NCBI GenBank assembly: GCA_027487835.1
Contig: JAIYCU010000033.1
Location: 62,001 to 126,000, forward strand
DNA: 64,000 nt
DNA from: Bacteroidota bacterium
GTDB lineage: Bacteria > Bacteroidota > Bacteroidia > UKL13-3
Direction: 5' to 3'
Position 1 is the first letter of the stretch. Each line of letters begins with the position of its first letter. Below the pieces are notes generated by a model that worked only from the letters and a program-made list of their open reading frames with translations, was not told the DNA's origin and searched no databases. This document shows, one piece after another, positions 1-8,249 of the stretch. A program made the position numbers and the translations under genes.

Positions 1-360
1 GCTGGCCTGTGTGAGGAAGTGTTAGTACAAGTTTCTTATGCAATTGGTGTAAAAGATCCAATGGGGATTTATGTAAATACCTACGGAACTGCCAAGGTTA
101 AAATGACAGATGGGGAGATTGCTAAAATTGTAGAAAAATTATTTGACATGACGCCTTACGGAATCGAAACCCGTTTAAAATTGCGTAACCCTATCTATAG
201 TGATACCGCTGCTTATGGTCACATGGGACGTAAAAACGAAATCAAAGAAGTTAGCTTCAAAGGTCCTGATGGTAAAATGAAGAAATTCAATGTTGAATTG
301 TTTACCTGGGAAAAGCTGGATATGATAGACAAAGTTAAAAAGGCATTTAAGCTTAAATAA
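1..360 (+). CDS. metK: S-adenosylmethionine synthetase, C-terminal part
   Basis: The reading frame is already open at base 1, so this is the last 119 codons of a gene that starts before the window. MetK makes S-adenosylmethionine from methionine and ATP in the cytosol. The visible part matches the C-terminal domain of the family: the VLVQVSYAIGVKDP stretch, IYVNTYGT, and the late segment with DTAAYGHMGR that contributes to the active site at the subunit interface. The end of the protein, with a lysine-rich tail, is of normal extent. A terminator hairpin follows about 30 bases after the stop, so metK ends a transcription unit here. Identification is confident despite the truncation by the window edge. 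Confidence 0.95.
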   Translation, partial: AGLCEEVLVQVSYAIGVKDPMGIYVNTYGTAKVKMTDGEIAKIVEKLFDMTPYGIETRLKLRNPIYSDTAAYGHMGRKNEIKEVSFKGPDGKMKKFNVELFTWEKLDMIDKVKKAFKLK

Positions 361-368
361 ATCTTTAT

Positions 369-383
369 TTGGTTCAAACCGAA
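369..383 (+). repeat. 15-base motif TTGGTTCAAACCGAA, copy 1
   Basis: An exact copy of a motif found again at 27809 and 55483, with one base changed at 20313. The core GGTTCRAACC is close to palindromic. This copy lies between the metK stop and its terminator hairpin. Function unknown; a protein binding site is one possibility. Confidence 0.6.
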
Positions 384-393
384 ACCATAAAAA

Positions 394-418
394 GGCAACC
401 CTATAGGTTGCCTTTTTT
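394..418 (+). terminator. Rho-independent terminator of metK
   Basis: A perfect 7-bp stem, GGCAACC (394-400) and GGTTGCC (406-412), closes a 5-base loop and is followed by six T. This is a textbook intrinsic terminator on the plus strand. Confidence 0.9.
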
Positions 419-439
419 GTGGTTTAATTCTTAGCCAAC

Positions 440-1072
440 ATGAAAACTTACCTAATTGCAATTGCCCTCTTGGCCACTATGTTATTTGCTTGTGATGCCC
501 CTGCATCCAAAAAGAAAGTTGCTGCAAAATCTAATGCTGTAGATAAAGGAAAAACCCCTTTTGCCTCAGCAGAAGCACATCAGTTTATGAATTGGTGGCT
601 TATGCAAAACCCTATAACTGTGAATTTAAACGACCAGTTTAGAGCAAAGCTTTTCTATAAAAAGGATGTAATAGAGCTGTTCAAATTCCTTAAAAAAAAT
701 GGCCAAAAGGCATCACTTTTTGAGGGAATTCAGGATACAATAAATGGTTTAAGTTATAAAAGGTTTGATCCAACAAAAATTGCATCTACCAATGTGAATT
801 GGATAGACCAAGACCGTCTTAGATCTTGCCGCAAAATTAGTAAGGATGCCATGTGGGAATGTTTGCAACAAGATTATGGAATTACTGATTACTATTATGT
901 GTCATTACCGCTTTTTTCTAGTGACAAAAATTGGGCAGTTGTGAGTATTAATTATATGGAAGTTTCAGGTAAAAAGAGCAAGGGTGCCAATAGACTGTTT
1001 AAAAAAACTGGCTTCAATCAGTGGGAGGAAGTTGCTATTTTAACCTTTTGGGGGAAATTTGAATCCGATTAA
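440..1072 (+). CDS. Putative lipoprotein of unknown function
   Basis: A 210-residue protein that I do not recognise. It begins with a lysine, a hydrophobic stretch and LFAC, a lipobox with Cys18 as the likely lipidated residue, so it is probably anchored in a membrane facing the periplasm or surface. A lysine- and alanine-rich linker follows, then a mixed globular region with many aromatic residues (for example FMNWWLMQNP and YGITDYYYVSLP). Three further cysteines are present in the mature part. The gene stands alone: it follows the metK terminator and its last four bases overlap the convergent gene on the other strand. The start is the only Met placing the lipobox correctly. Confidence 0.75.
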   Translation: MKTYLIAIALLATMLFACDAPASKKKVAAKSNAVDKGKTPFASAEAHQFMNWWLMQNPITVNLNDQFRAKLFYKKDVIELFKFLKKNGQKASLFEGIQDTINGLSYKRFDPTKIASTNVNWIDQDRLRSCRKISKDAMWECLQQDYGITDYYYVSLPLFSSDKNWAVVSINYMEVSGKKSKGANRLFKKTGFNQWEEVAILTFWGKFESD

Positions 1073-1746
1073 AACGCTTCCCCTTTCAAATACTTCGTTT
1101 TTAGCAGTGGGCAAATTTTATATCTTGCCTCATGTGTGTCTTGGTAAATTGCTTCCAAGGTTTCGTAAACGTGTTTAATTCCAATTTTATTAGCCCATTC
1201 AAAGGGTCCAAACGGATAATTTGTTCCAAGTTTCATGCTGGTATCAATGTCCGATATACTAGCCGTGCCCTCTTGTAATGTATAGCAAGCCTCATTTATA
1301 ATCATAAAAATGATTCTTGGAGTAATCATACCAACTCTATCCTCAACCACTTTGTATTCCCACTTCAATTTTTCCATTACGGTTTGAACCGATGTTTCAT
1401 TTGATGCATAGCTGAAACTTAATTCTGCTAAACTCCTATTGATAAAAGTTGGCAATGAATTGATACCAACAAGAATGCACTCGATTGGTCTTCCGAACTC
1501 AAATATAGCTTGTGCTAATTGTTGTTTTACTGCACAAACAAAAACAACTGTATTTTTTAGTCCCGCATAATATTTTATTTGATCTTTTTTCTCATCGAAT
1601 TTTAAATCGAAAATTATATGGTAATCATGTAAATTGGCACTCAAAACATCTGAGTCATCAATTTCAGTTATTTCGCATGAAACACCTTCAAGCTTTTCTT
1701 TTAATTCTTTTATGCGGTTCTTTGAACCTCTCGCCAAAATTTTCAT
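1069..1746 (-). CDS. 3-hydroxyacyl-CoA dehydrogenase-like protein without visible active site
   Basis: About 225 residues. The C-terminal 100 residues fit the 3-hydroxyacyl-CoA dehydrogenase C-terminal domain: VGMITPRIIFMIINEA, then GTASISDIDTSMKLGTNYP and FGPFEWANKIG. The N-terminal half has the alternation of a Rossmann fold but no GxGxxG dinucleotide motif (it begins MKILARGSKNR). Where the family has the catalytic His motif GMHFFNP, this protein reads VGINSLP. It may therefore be non-catalytic or use another substrate. I chose the internal Met at 1746 because a promoter-like TATCTTTG lies just upstream and the longer frame would overlap the ridA start region. It is divergent from ridA and convergent with the lipoprotein gene. 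Confidence 0.7.
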   Translation of the reverse strand: MKILARGSKNRIKELKEKLEGVSCEITEIDDSDVLSANLHDYHIIFDLKFDEKKDQIKYYAGLKNTVVFVCAVKQQLAQAIFEFGRPIECILVGINSLPTFINRSLAELSFSYASNETSVQTVMEKLKWEYKVVEDRVGMITPRIIFMIINEACYTLQEGTASISDIDTSMKLGTNYPFGPFEWANKIGIKHVYETLEAIYQDTHEARYKICPLLKTKYLKGEAF

Positions 1747-1768
1747 ATTCGCAGCAAATTCATTCAGA

Positions 1769-1776
1769 CAAAGATA
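1769..1776 (-). promoter_or_regulatory. Probable -7 element TATCTTTG
   Basis: On the minus strand the sequence reads TATCTTTG, an exact match to the Bacteroidota -7 consensus TAnnTTTG, about 22 bases before the chosen ATG at 1746. No clear TTG -33 element is seen at the usual distance. Confidence 0.5.
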
Positions 1777-1790
1777 AAAACCCAACACGT

Positions 1791-2171
1791 ATGGAAAAGA
1801 AAATAATAACTTCTTCTAATGCCCCCGCTCCAATTGGCCCTTATAGCCATGCTGTTTTATTAAATGGTATATTATATACCAGTGGACAAGTTGCCAAAGA
1901 TGCGGCAACAGGAGAAATGATGCAAAGTGACATAATGGTTGAGACCCATAAAGTTATGCAAAATTTACAAGCTATTTTGTTGGCTGCTGATATGGATTTT
2001 AGCCATGTAGTGAAAACAACTATTTATTGTACTGATTTAGCAAATTTTGCGGCGATAAACGAGGTATATGGTTCTTATTTTACTGGAAATTTTCCAGCAA
2101 GAGAAACGGTGCAAGTTGTAAAATTACCATTAAACGCAAATGTTGAGATCAGCGTAGTGGCTGTTAAATAG
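1791..2171 (+). CDS. ridA: RidA family enamine/imine deaminase
   Basis: A 126-residue protein of the RidA (YjgF/YER057c/UK114) family, which hydrolyses reactive enamine and imine intermediates released by PLP enzymes such as threonine dehydratase. Family marks are the opening APAPIGPYSHAV, the SGQVAKDAATGEM segment, the central VVKTTIYCTDLANFAAINEVY and the FPARETVQV stretch with the conserved arginine that binds the substrate carboxylate, ending in VEISVVAVK. Length is standard. A much longer frame starting at 1512 exists, but its extra N-terminus is antisense to the neighbouring dehydrogenase-like gene, so the ATG at 1791 is used. The next gene begins four bases after the stop. Confidence 0.93.
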   Translation: MEKKIITSSNAPAPIGPYSHAVLLNGILYTSGQVAKDAATGEMMQSDIMVETHKVMQNLQAILLAADMDFSHVVKTTIYCTDLANFAAINEVYGSYFTGNFPARETVQVVKLPLNANVEISVVAVK

Positions 2172-2175
2172 TGGT

Positions 2176-2793
2176 ATGAATCTCCGACTGGCTAATTTTA
2201 TTTCAATAATTGCGCATCCTATTTTCATCAACTTAGTATGCTTATTCATGCTGTTTATTCTTTCACCAAGTTTAAGCTATGGAATACCTTTGAAAATAAA
2301 GCTATATTACATAGCTTATATATTTTTACTTACTAGCTTGATTCCAGCGTTAACAGTATTACTCCTCAAATTCACAGGGTCGATTCAAACTGTAATACTA
2401 AACGATAAGGAGGACAGGGTAATTCCTTACATTGTAACAACTGTTTTTTATTTATTTACCTATTATAACTTTAGAACTAAAATGTTACCTAGTAATTTAT
2501 TATTGGGTTATCTTATGGCTTGTGCACTTATTGTTTTCTCAGTTTTATTGATTAATTTTTATTCAAAAATAAGCATACATTTAGCCACTCTGGGCGCTTT
2601 ATGTGGTTTAATTTCAGCTATTTCTTCTGTTTCTTTTTTTGAGGTTCGATGGTCTTTAATTGGGATTATTCTTTTAAGCGGTTTAGTTGGTAGTGCAAGA
2701 TTTTCTTTAAAAGCACATTCCGCAAGTCAGCTTTATCTTGGATTTATATTGGGCTTTTTCACAATGTTTTTATTTTTATTCAATTTGGTTTAA
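2176..2793 (+). CDS. Integral membrane protein, possibly PAP2-phosphatase related
   Basis: A 205-residue hydrophobic protein with about six predicted membrane helices and short loops. The order of helices and the C-terminal segment RFSLKAHSASQLYLGFILG resemble the last part of PAP2-type lipid phosphatases, in which a Ser-Arg-x-x-x-His motif precedes the final helices, but the canonical KxxxxxxRP and PSGH motifs are not evident. I therefore regard catalytic activity as unproven. It starts four bases after ridA and is followed 12 bases later by an enoyl-CoA hydratase, so the three may be cotranscribed. An undecaprenyl or other lipid phosphate substrate would be a guess. Confidence 0.6.
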   Translation: MNLRLANFISIIAHPIFINLVCLFMLFILSPSLSYGIPLKIKLYYIAYIFLLTSLIPALTVLLLKFTGSIQTVILNDKEDRVIPYIVTTVFYLFTYYNFRTKMLPSNLLLGYLMACALIVFSVLLINFYSKISIHLATLGALCGLISAISSVSFFEVRWSLIGIILLSGLVGSARFSLKAHSASQLYLGFILGFFTMFLFLFNLV

Positions 2794-2805
2794 TATTTTT
2801 AATTT

Positions 2806-3588
2806 ATGAATTATCAAACAATTCTATTTACAAACGAAAATGGTATAGCTACCATTACCTTGAATAGGCCTGATGTTTTTAATGCTTTTAATGAGCAATT
2901 AAGTAACGATGTTAATGATGCTTTAAAGCAGGTATCACGTGATAAATCAATTAGAGTTTTGGTTTTTACGGGTGCAGGAAAAGCATTTTGTAGCGGGCAA
3001 GATTTAAAAGATATTGCTGGAAAGAAGGATAGAAGTTTGAGCGAAAGCTTATATAAAAGATACAATCCAATGATAAGAGCGATTAGAAATTTACCTATTC
3101 CTGTTATTTGCAGATTAAATGGTGTGGCAGCTGGTGCGGGCTGTTCATTGGCATTGGCATGTGATATGATTGTGGCATCTGAAAGTGCTGCTTTAATTGA
3201 GGTTTTTGTAAATGTGGGTTTAGTTTTGGATAGTGGATCTTCTTATTTCCTTCCAAGGTTGCTTGGTTCGGCAAAGGCATTTGAGCTTTCTACAATGGGT
3301 TCTAAAGTTTCAGCTCAACAGGCGTTTGATTGGGGAATAGTAAATAGGGTTGCAAAAGCGGAAGATTTGGATACGGAACTTGCTAAACTAACAAGTTACT
3401 ATGCAACAGCACCAACAAAAGCCATTGGACTAATGAAAAAAATGCTTCAAAAATCATATACTTCTAGTTTGGATGATATGCTTGAATATGAGGCGTATTG
3501 TCAAGAAATAGCGGGTAGAAGTGAGGATTACAAAGAAGGAGTTACGGCTTTTAATGAAAAGCGTAAGCCTAATTTTAAGGGGCAATAA
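2806..3588 (+). CDS. Enoyl-CoA hydratase/isomerase family protein
   Basis: A 260-residue crotonase-fold enzyme that acts on acyl-CoA esters in the cytosol. The oxyanion-hole motifs are visible: GAGKAFCSGQDLKDIAG (first half) and NGVAAGAGCSLALACDMIVA (second half). The residue pattern GLVLDSGSSYFLPRLLGSAKA carries an aspartate in the position used by isomerases of the PaaG type, rather than the paired glutamates of classical hydratases, so ring-1,2-epoxyphenylacetyl-CoA isomerase-like or enoyl-CoA isomerase activity is possible. Length is normal. Together with the acyl-CoA dehydrogenase at 16758 it suggests acyl-CoA breakdown, though no full pathway is clustered here. Confidence 0.88.
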   Translation: MNYQTILFTNENGIATITLNRPDVFNAFNEQLSNDVNDALKQVSRDKSIRVLVFTGAGKAFCSGQDLKDIAGKKDRSLSESLYKRYNPMIRAIRNLPIPVICRLNGVAAGAGCSLALACDMIVASESAALIEVFVNVGLVLDSGSSYFLPRLLGSAKAFELSTMGSKVSAQQAFDWGIVNRVAKAEDLDTELAKLTSYYATAPTKAIGLMKKMLQKSYTSSLDDMLEYEAYCQEIAGRSEDYKEGVTAFNEKRKPNFKGQ

Positions 3589-3716
3589 TTTTCTTATAAT
3601 TTTCTTAAAAATTAATTAGTTGATTAACAAATGATTAACTAAAATTGGGGATTTTAGATAACAATTAATAATTTGTTTAAGGTTAAAAAAGTAATTTTAA
3701 ATAAATAAAAAATCCT

Positions 3717-4481
3717 ATGTCAGTTAAATTGTCAAGTATTTGTGTGGCCACAAAAGACGCGAAATCTTGTCCGTCTGCCACAGATGTTCTACAAAAATTA
3801 GTGCAGAGGTTTAATGGGAAAGGAATTATCATAAGTACTGATGCCGGTTCCTCTTTTACCGGCATGGGAATGGAGGTTGTGAAAGTTAATTCTGATAAAG
3901 AAGCCATTCATAGCATTTTAAAATGTGAAGCAGATCTTCAAATAGTTGTTGTTAATAATCAATCGGGTGGTTCAGGCATACTTGGAGCTAAGGAAGTTAA
4001 TTCAATTATCGATAAATTAGAGAGCGTAGTTTTGACAATTCCTGTTGGCAATGCTCAAGTAGATTTTACACGCATTTTGGTGCCATTGGATACCTCATCT
4101 GAAACACGTCAAAAAGTACCATATGCAGTTGAGTTTGCAAAGGCGTTTAATGCAACCATTCACGTTCTTGGTGTTAGCAGTGAGACAGGCAAAGATGCTG
4201 AGGTTTTGATTAAGAATTATATTAGACAAGTTTGTAATAACATAGAGGAGAAAGGTATTGCTGTGAGCTCAGAAATGAGATTAGGGGGAAATCCAACTGA
4301 GCAAATCTTGGCCTATTCAAAAGAAATATCGGCAGGTTTAATTACCATCATGACTGAGCAGGAAACAAGTTTAGTTTCATTTTTTAAAGGAAAGTACTCA
4401 GAGCAAATGATAAAGAACTCTCCTATTCCAGTTTTGTCAATTCATCCGAAGGATTTGATAGTAAGCGAAGCAAGATTATAA
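3717..4481 (+). CDS. Universal stress protein family protein
   Basis: A 254-residue protein. Residues from about 115 to the end form a UspA domain: it starts with FTRILVPLDTSSETRQKVPYA, contains an Rossmann-like core, and ends with SPIPVLSIHP, the usual terminal strand of the family. The ATP-binding G-2x-G-9x-G(S/T) signature is not clear, so nucleotide binding is uncertain. The first 110 residues look like a diverged copy of the same fold (IVVVNNQSGGSGILG, VVLTIPVG), which would make this a tandem Usp protein as is common in Bacteroidota. It is probably monocistronic, with about 130 AT-rich bases before it and 160 after. Confidence 0.8.
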   Translation: MSVKLSSICVATKDAKSCPSATDVLQKLVQRFNGKGIIISTDAGSSFTGMGMEVVKVNSDKEAIHSILKCEADLQIVVVNNQSGGSGILGAKEVNSIIDKLESVVLTIPVGNAQVDFTRILVPLDTSSETRQKVPYAVEFAKAFNATIHVLGVSSETGKDAEVLIKNYIRQVCNNIEEKGIAVSSEMRLGGNPTEQILAYSKEISAGLITIMTEQETSLVSFFKGKYSEQMIKNSPIPVLSIHPKDLIVSEARL

Positions 4482-4642
4482 ATTGATATAATCTAATATT
4501 ATTCTCGTCGTTAGGTTTCAATATTTAATTTCAATACTTATTTTTACAAGCTTTCTAAGAATAAAAACCTTAGCAGGCAAAACGTGTTGTAATTAATATG
4601 TCACATATTTAGCATGTTAGTAAATACTTATTAGATCTTAAA

Positions 4643-6562
4643 ATGAAAATTAACCCAGGGAAAAATCTAGAGCCAATCCGCTTTCCGTCGGATCTTCGGA
4701 AATTAAATGAAGAGGATTTAGTTAAAATTACGGCAGAGCTAAGGCAGTATATAATTGATACAGTATCAGTTTATGGGGGTCATTTTGGCGCTAGTTTAGG
4801 GGTAGTTGAACTAACAGTAGCCTTGCATTATGCATTCAACACACCCCATGATCAATTAATTTGGGATGTAGGGCACCAAGCATATGGACACAAAATATTA
4901 ACTGGAAGAAGAGATATATTTCACACAAATAGAACTTATAAGGGAATATCAGGTTTTCCAAAGCGCGCTGAAAGCGAGTATGATGCTTTTGGTGTTGGAC
5001 ATTCTTCCACTTCAATATCAGCAGCTTTAGGAATGGCTGTTGCATCAAAATTGAAAGGGGAGCATGATAGGCAACATATTGCAGTGATAGGAGATGGTGC
5101 ATTAACAGGGGGTATGGCCTTTGAAGGATTAAACCATGCAGGCGTTGCAAATGCAAATATTATTGTTGTTTTAAACGACAATTGTATGAGTATTGACCCA
5201 AATGTGGGAGCATTAAAAGAGTATCTTACAGATATAACAACTTCCCCAACTTATAATAAGTTTAAGGATGATATTTGGAAGACTTTAGATAAGCTAAGTA
5301 AAATGGGTAAAGTATCTCAGGATATTTTATCGAAGGTTCATGATACCCTAAAAGGTGGGCTTTTAAAACATAGTAATTTATTTGAAGCTTTAGGCTTTAG
5401 ATATTTCGGCCCTGTTGATGGACATGATGTGAATCATATGGTTAAAATCTTCAATGATTTAAAGAAAATACCAGGCCCTAAATTGTTGCATTGCGTTACA
5501 GTAAAAGGAAAGGGATTTGCTCCTGCAGAAAAGGATCAAACTAAATGGCATGCGCCAGGTTTGTTTGATAAAGTTACTGGGGAGATTTTTAGGTCGGCAG
5601 TACCAACGCCACAGCCCCCAAAGTACCAAGATGTGTTTGGGCATACTATGGTGGAGTTGGCAGAAAATAATGCTAAAATCGTAGGTGTAACTCCAGCTAT
5701 GCCTTCTGGAAGTAGCATGAATATTATGATGAAGGCAATGCCTGATAGGGCTTTTGATGTTGGCATTGCTGAGCAACATGCAGTTACGTTTAGTGCAGGA
5801 CTTGCAACCCAAGGTCTGGTGCCATTTTGCAATATATATTCTACCTTTATGCAACGGGCTTATGACCAAGTAGTTCATGATGTGGCCTTACAAAAATTAC
5901 ATGTAGTTTTTTGTATGGATCGTGCAGGTTTAGCAGGTGCGGACGGACAAACACATCATGGAATGTTAGATATTCCTTATATGAGATGTGTGCCAAATAT
6001 GGTTGTCTCGGCGCCAATGGATGAGGAGGAGTTAAGAAATTTGATGTATACCGCTAGCTTACCCGAAAACGCTGGTCCTTTTAGTATAAGATATCCGAGA
6101 GGAAATGGGGTAATGATAGATTGGAAGCGCCCATTCACTAAATTACCAATGGGGAAGGGTAGAAAGTTAAGAGAAGGAAACGACATTGCCATTCTATCTT
6201 TTGGTACTGCTGGGAATATGGCTCAAACTGCTTTGAACTTGTTAGATAAGGAGGGCATAAAGGGAGCTCATTATGATATGAGATTTGTTAAACCTATTGA
6301 CGAGGAAATGCTTCATGAAGTATTTACTAAATTTAAACAAATAATTACAGTTGAAGATGGAACTGTCGTTGGTGGTTTTGGGTCTGCAGTATTAGAATTT
6401 ATGGCAGATCATCACTACAATGCAGAAGTAAAAAGATTAGGAATGCCAGACAGAATTGTGGAGCATGGCGAACAATCTGAATTATATTTGGAATGTGGCT
6501 TTGACGCTAAAAGTATTGCTCAAATGGCTAAATCAGTGTTAGGTGTTAGACGTAGTGTCTAA
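4643..6562 (+). CDS. dxs: 1-deoxy-D-xylulose-5-phosphate synthase
   Basis: A 639-residue cytosolic enzyme that joins pyruvate and glyceraldehyde 3-phosphate in the first step of the MEP isoprenoid pathway. The thiamine diphosphate region is clear: WDVGHQAYGHKILTGRR and GDGALTGGMAFEGLNHAG, with the metal-binding NDNCMSIDPNVGAL stretch. The transketolase-like second half has DVGIAEQHAVTFSAGLA with the catalytic glutamate and DRAGLAGADGQTHHG. The C-terminal domain (KFKQIITVEDGTVVGGFGSA) is complete. Length is typical. The ispH gene of the same pathway lies at 20409 but is not in the same operon. The gene faces the convergent pyrH, and its stop codon sits inside an inverted repeat. Confidence 0.97.
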   Translation: MKINPGKNLEPIRFPSDLRKLNEEDLVKITAELRQYIIDTVSVYGGHFGASLGVVELTVALHYAFNTPHDQLIWDVGHQAYGHKILTGRRDIFHTNRTYKGISGFPKRAESEYDAFGVGHSSTSISAALGMAVASKLKGEHDRQHIAVIGDGALTGGMAFEGLNHAGVANANIIVVLNDNCMSIDPNVGALKEYLTDITTSPTYNKFKDDIWKTLDKLSKMGKVSQDILSKVHDTLKGGLLKHSNLFEALGFRYFGPVDGHDVNHMVKIFNDLKKIPGPKLLHCVTVKGKGFAPAEKDQTKWHAPGLFDKVTGEIFRSAVPTPQPPKYQDVFGHTMVELAENNAKIVGVTPAMPSGSSMNIMMKAMPDRAFDVGIAEQHAVTFSAGLATQGLVPFCNIYSTFMQRAYDQVVHDVALQKLHVVFCMDRAGLAGADGQTHHGMLDIPYMRCVPNMVVSAPMDEEELRNLMYTASLPENAGPFSIRYPRGNGVMIDWKRPFTKLPMGKGRKLREGNDIAILSFGTAGNMAQTALNLLDKEGIKGAHYDMRFVKPIDEEMLHEVFTKFKQIITVEDGTVVGGFGSAVLEFMADHHYNAEVKRLGMPDRIVEHGEQSELYLECGFDAKSIAQMAKSVLGVRRSV

Positions 6563-6573
6563 CATCTAACACC
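6542..6573. repeat. Inverted repeat over the dxs stop, convergent junction
   Basis: GGTGTTAGA (6542-6550) pairs perfectly with TCTAACACC (6565-6573). An alternative inner hairpin, GTTAGAC (6545-6551) with GTCTAAC (6557-6563), shares the left arm, so the two structures exclude each other. The dxs stop (6560-6562) lies within it. No T-run follows on either strand, so it is not a standard terminator, although it lies between converging dxs and pyrH. Confidence 0.55.
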
Positions 6574-6583
6574 AAAAAATTAA

Positions 6584-7291
6584 TTAACTTACGGTTGTTC
6601 CAACGTTTGCACCATTGCAAACGCTAAGAAGATTACCTTTTTTGTTCATATCAAAAACAACAATAGACATTTTGTTTTCTTGACAAAGTGTGATGGCCGT
6701 TAAGTCCATAACGTTTAATCCTCTCTCATATACCTCATCATAACTGATGTTTTCAAACCTTACCGCATTTGGATCTTTTTCAGGATCAGCAGTGTATATA
6801 CCATCAACTCTGGTACCTTTCAATACAAGATTAGCTTCAATTTCTACAGCTCTTAATGAGGCTGCAGTATCTGTTGTAAAGTAAGGATTACCAGTTCCTG
6901 CCCCAAAAATAACGACTCTACCTTTCTCGAGGTGTCGGATTGCTTTACGCCTAATAAAAGGTTCTGCGATTTGATCCATATGAATAGCGCTCTGTAAACG
7001 CGTTTTCATTCCGTACTTTTCTAATGCACCTTGCAATGCCATTGCATTGATAACAGTGGCTAACATGCCCATATAATCTCCTTGAGCTCGTTCTACAAGT
7101 CCGCCAGATACACCCTGCACACCTCTAAAAATATTTCCACCACCAATAACAATGGCTACTTCAACACCTGCATCAACTACTTGTTTAACCTCTTGGGCAT
7201 ATTGTTCCAAAATATTTGGATCAATGCCATATTGTAGTGAACCCATTAACGCTTCACCACTTAATTTTAATAATATTCTTTTGTATTTCAT
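6584..7291 (-). CDS. pyrH: Uridylate (UMP) kinase
   Basis: A 235-residue amino-acid-kinase-fold enzyme that phosphorylates UMP to UDP in pyrimidine nucleotide synthesis. Marks seen: [12 protein letters not shown] at the N-terminus, [13 protein letters not shown] (glycine-rich loop), [17 protein letters not shown] (UMP site), [19 protein letters not shown] and the [15 protein letters not shown] loop that is typical of bacterial PyrH. The length is normal. It is the last gene of the rplM-rpsI-rpsB-tsf cluster on the minus strand, a common bacterial arrangement, but an intrinsic terminator stands between tsf and pyrH, so it may depend on readthrough or its own promoter. No frr gene follows; dxs is convergent instead. 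Confidence 0.96.
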   Translation of the reverse strand: MKYKRILLKLSGEALMGSLQYGIDPNILEQYAQEVKQVVDAGVEVAIVIGGGNIFRGVQGVSGGLVERAQGDYMGMLATVINAMALQGALEKYGMKTRLQSAIHMDQIAEPFIRRKAIRHLEKGRVVIFGAGTGNPYFTTDTAASLRAVEIEANLVLKGTRVDGIYTADPEKDPNAVRFENISYDEVYERGLNVMDLTAITLCQENKMSIVVFDMNKKGNLLSVCNGANVGTTVS

Positions 7292-7325
7292 AAATCAAAG
7301 GATGGAATGTTTGACAATAATAAGC

Positions 7326-7355
7326 AAAAAAAATCCTCTCGGTTAGGAGAGGATT
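7326..7355 (-). terminator. Terminator after tsf
   Basis: A perfect 9-bp stem (7332-7340 with 7347-7355) and a 6-base loop are followed on the minus strand by a run of six T (7331-7326). It lies between the tsf stop and the pyrH start and should lower pyrH transcription relative to the ribosomal genes. Confidence 0.85.
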
Positions 7356-7359
7356 GTTT

Positions 7360-8190
7360 TTATAATGAAACTCTTTTAAAAGCTTTAACGGTGAGGCCCT
7401 TTTCAATTCCATCTAGCATTTGAGAAATAGTTTTACTGCTATCTTTCACAAATTCTTGATTTAAAAGTGTAGAATCTTTGTAAAACTTACCCAGTTTTCC
7501 TTGGGCAATTTTTTCTAACATATTTTCTGGTTTTCCTTCAGCACGCGCTTGGTCCATACCAATGATCATTTCTCTTTCAATTACAGAAGCATCAACATCT
7601 CCCTTATCAAGAGCAACTGGGTTAAGCGCTGCAATTTGCATGGCAACATCTTTCCCTCCTAGGAAGTTCGATTCGTTAGGCATATTGTTAAGTGAAACTA
7701 TTACGCCAATTCTGTTACCTGCATGAATGTAAGGGACAAGATTAGTACCCTCCATAACTTCGTAACGAACAACATCTATTTTCTCTCCGATTTTACCTAC
7801 TTGTTCAATGATTCTATCGCCTACATTACCACCATCTAAAGTTAGTGACTTTAATGCGTCAATGTTTGGTGCTTTATTTGCTAATGCAGTATCTACTAAT
7901 TTATGTGTGAAGGCCACAAAGTCTTCGTTTTTTGCTACGAAATCCGTTTCACAACTTAATTGCAGGATTACGCCAAAAGATTTGTTTTCTGATACCTTTG
8001 CTATTATGGCACCTTCTTTTGCGTCTCTGTCTGCTCTGCTAGCCGAAATCTTTGCCCCTTTTTTGCGTAAAAAGTCAACGGCTGCTTCAAAATCGCCATT
8101 CGTTTCTTGAAGTGCTTTTTTGCAATCCATCATACCTGCACCTGTCATAGTGCGCAGTTTATTTACATCTGATGCTGATATTGTAGTCAT
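7360..8190 (-). CDS. tsf: Translation elongation factor Ts
   Basis: A 276-residue cytosolic factor that exchanges GDP for GTP on EF-Tu. The N-terminal UBA-like domain carries the signature VNKLRTMTGAGMMDCKKAL, followed by DFEAAVDFLRKKG. The core has the conserved LSCETDFVAKNEDF sequence that inserts next to the EF-Tu nucleotide site, and the second half contains MQIAALNPVALDKGDV and the GKLGKFYKDSTLLNQEFVKD dimer/coiled-coil region. Length is typical of the Bacteroidota. It follows rpsB by about 60 bases containing a terminator-like hairpin, and has its own terminator downstream, an arrangement that suggests stepwise attenuation along the operon. Confidence 0.97.
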   Translation of the reverse strand: MTTISASDVNKLRTMTGAGMMDCKKALQETNGDFEAAVDFLRKKGAKISASRADRDAKEGAIIAKVSENKSFGVILQLSCETDFVAKNEDFVAFTHKLVDTALANKAPNIDALKSLTLDGGNVGDRIIEQVGKIGEKIDVVRYEVMEGTNLVPYIHAGNRIGVIVSLNNMPNESNFLGGKDVAMQIAALNPVALDKGDVDASVIEREMIIGMDQARAEGKPENMLEKIAQGKLGKFYKDSTLLNQEFVKDSSKTISQMLDGIEKGLTVKAFKRVSL

Positions 8191-8212
8191 TGTTATGATA
8201 TTTTTTTGTTTT

Positions 8213-8243
8213 AAAAAAAGCCTTCACCGATTGGCGAAGGCTT
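8213..8243 (-). terminator. Terminator or attenuator between rpsB and tsf
   Basis: On the minus strand GCCTTC-G-CC pairs with GG-T-GAAGGC around a 4-base loop (8220-8241; one mismatch) and is followed by seven T. It stands between rpsB and tsf, so it is likely a partial terminator that tunes the level of EF-Ts against S2. Confidence 0.75.
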
Positions 8244-8249
8244 TTAATT

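Noticed and set aside
1512-1790. Long N-terminal extension of ridA
   Set aside because: It lies antisense to the dehydrogenase-like gene and would give RidA a non-homologous N-terminus; the ATG at 1791 gives the normal length.
5459-5878. 139-codon minus-strand frame inside dxs
   Set aside because: It is entirely antisense to conserved dxs coding sequence and its translation resembles no protein; it is a shadow frame.
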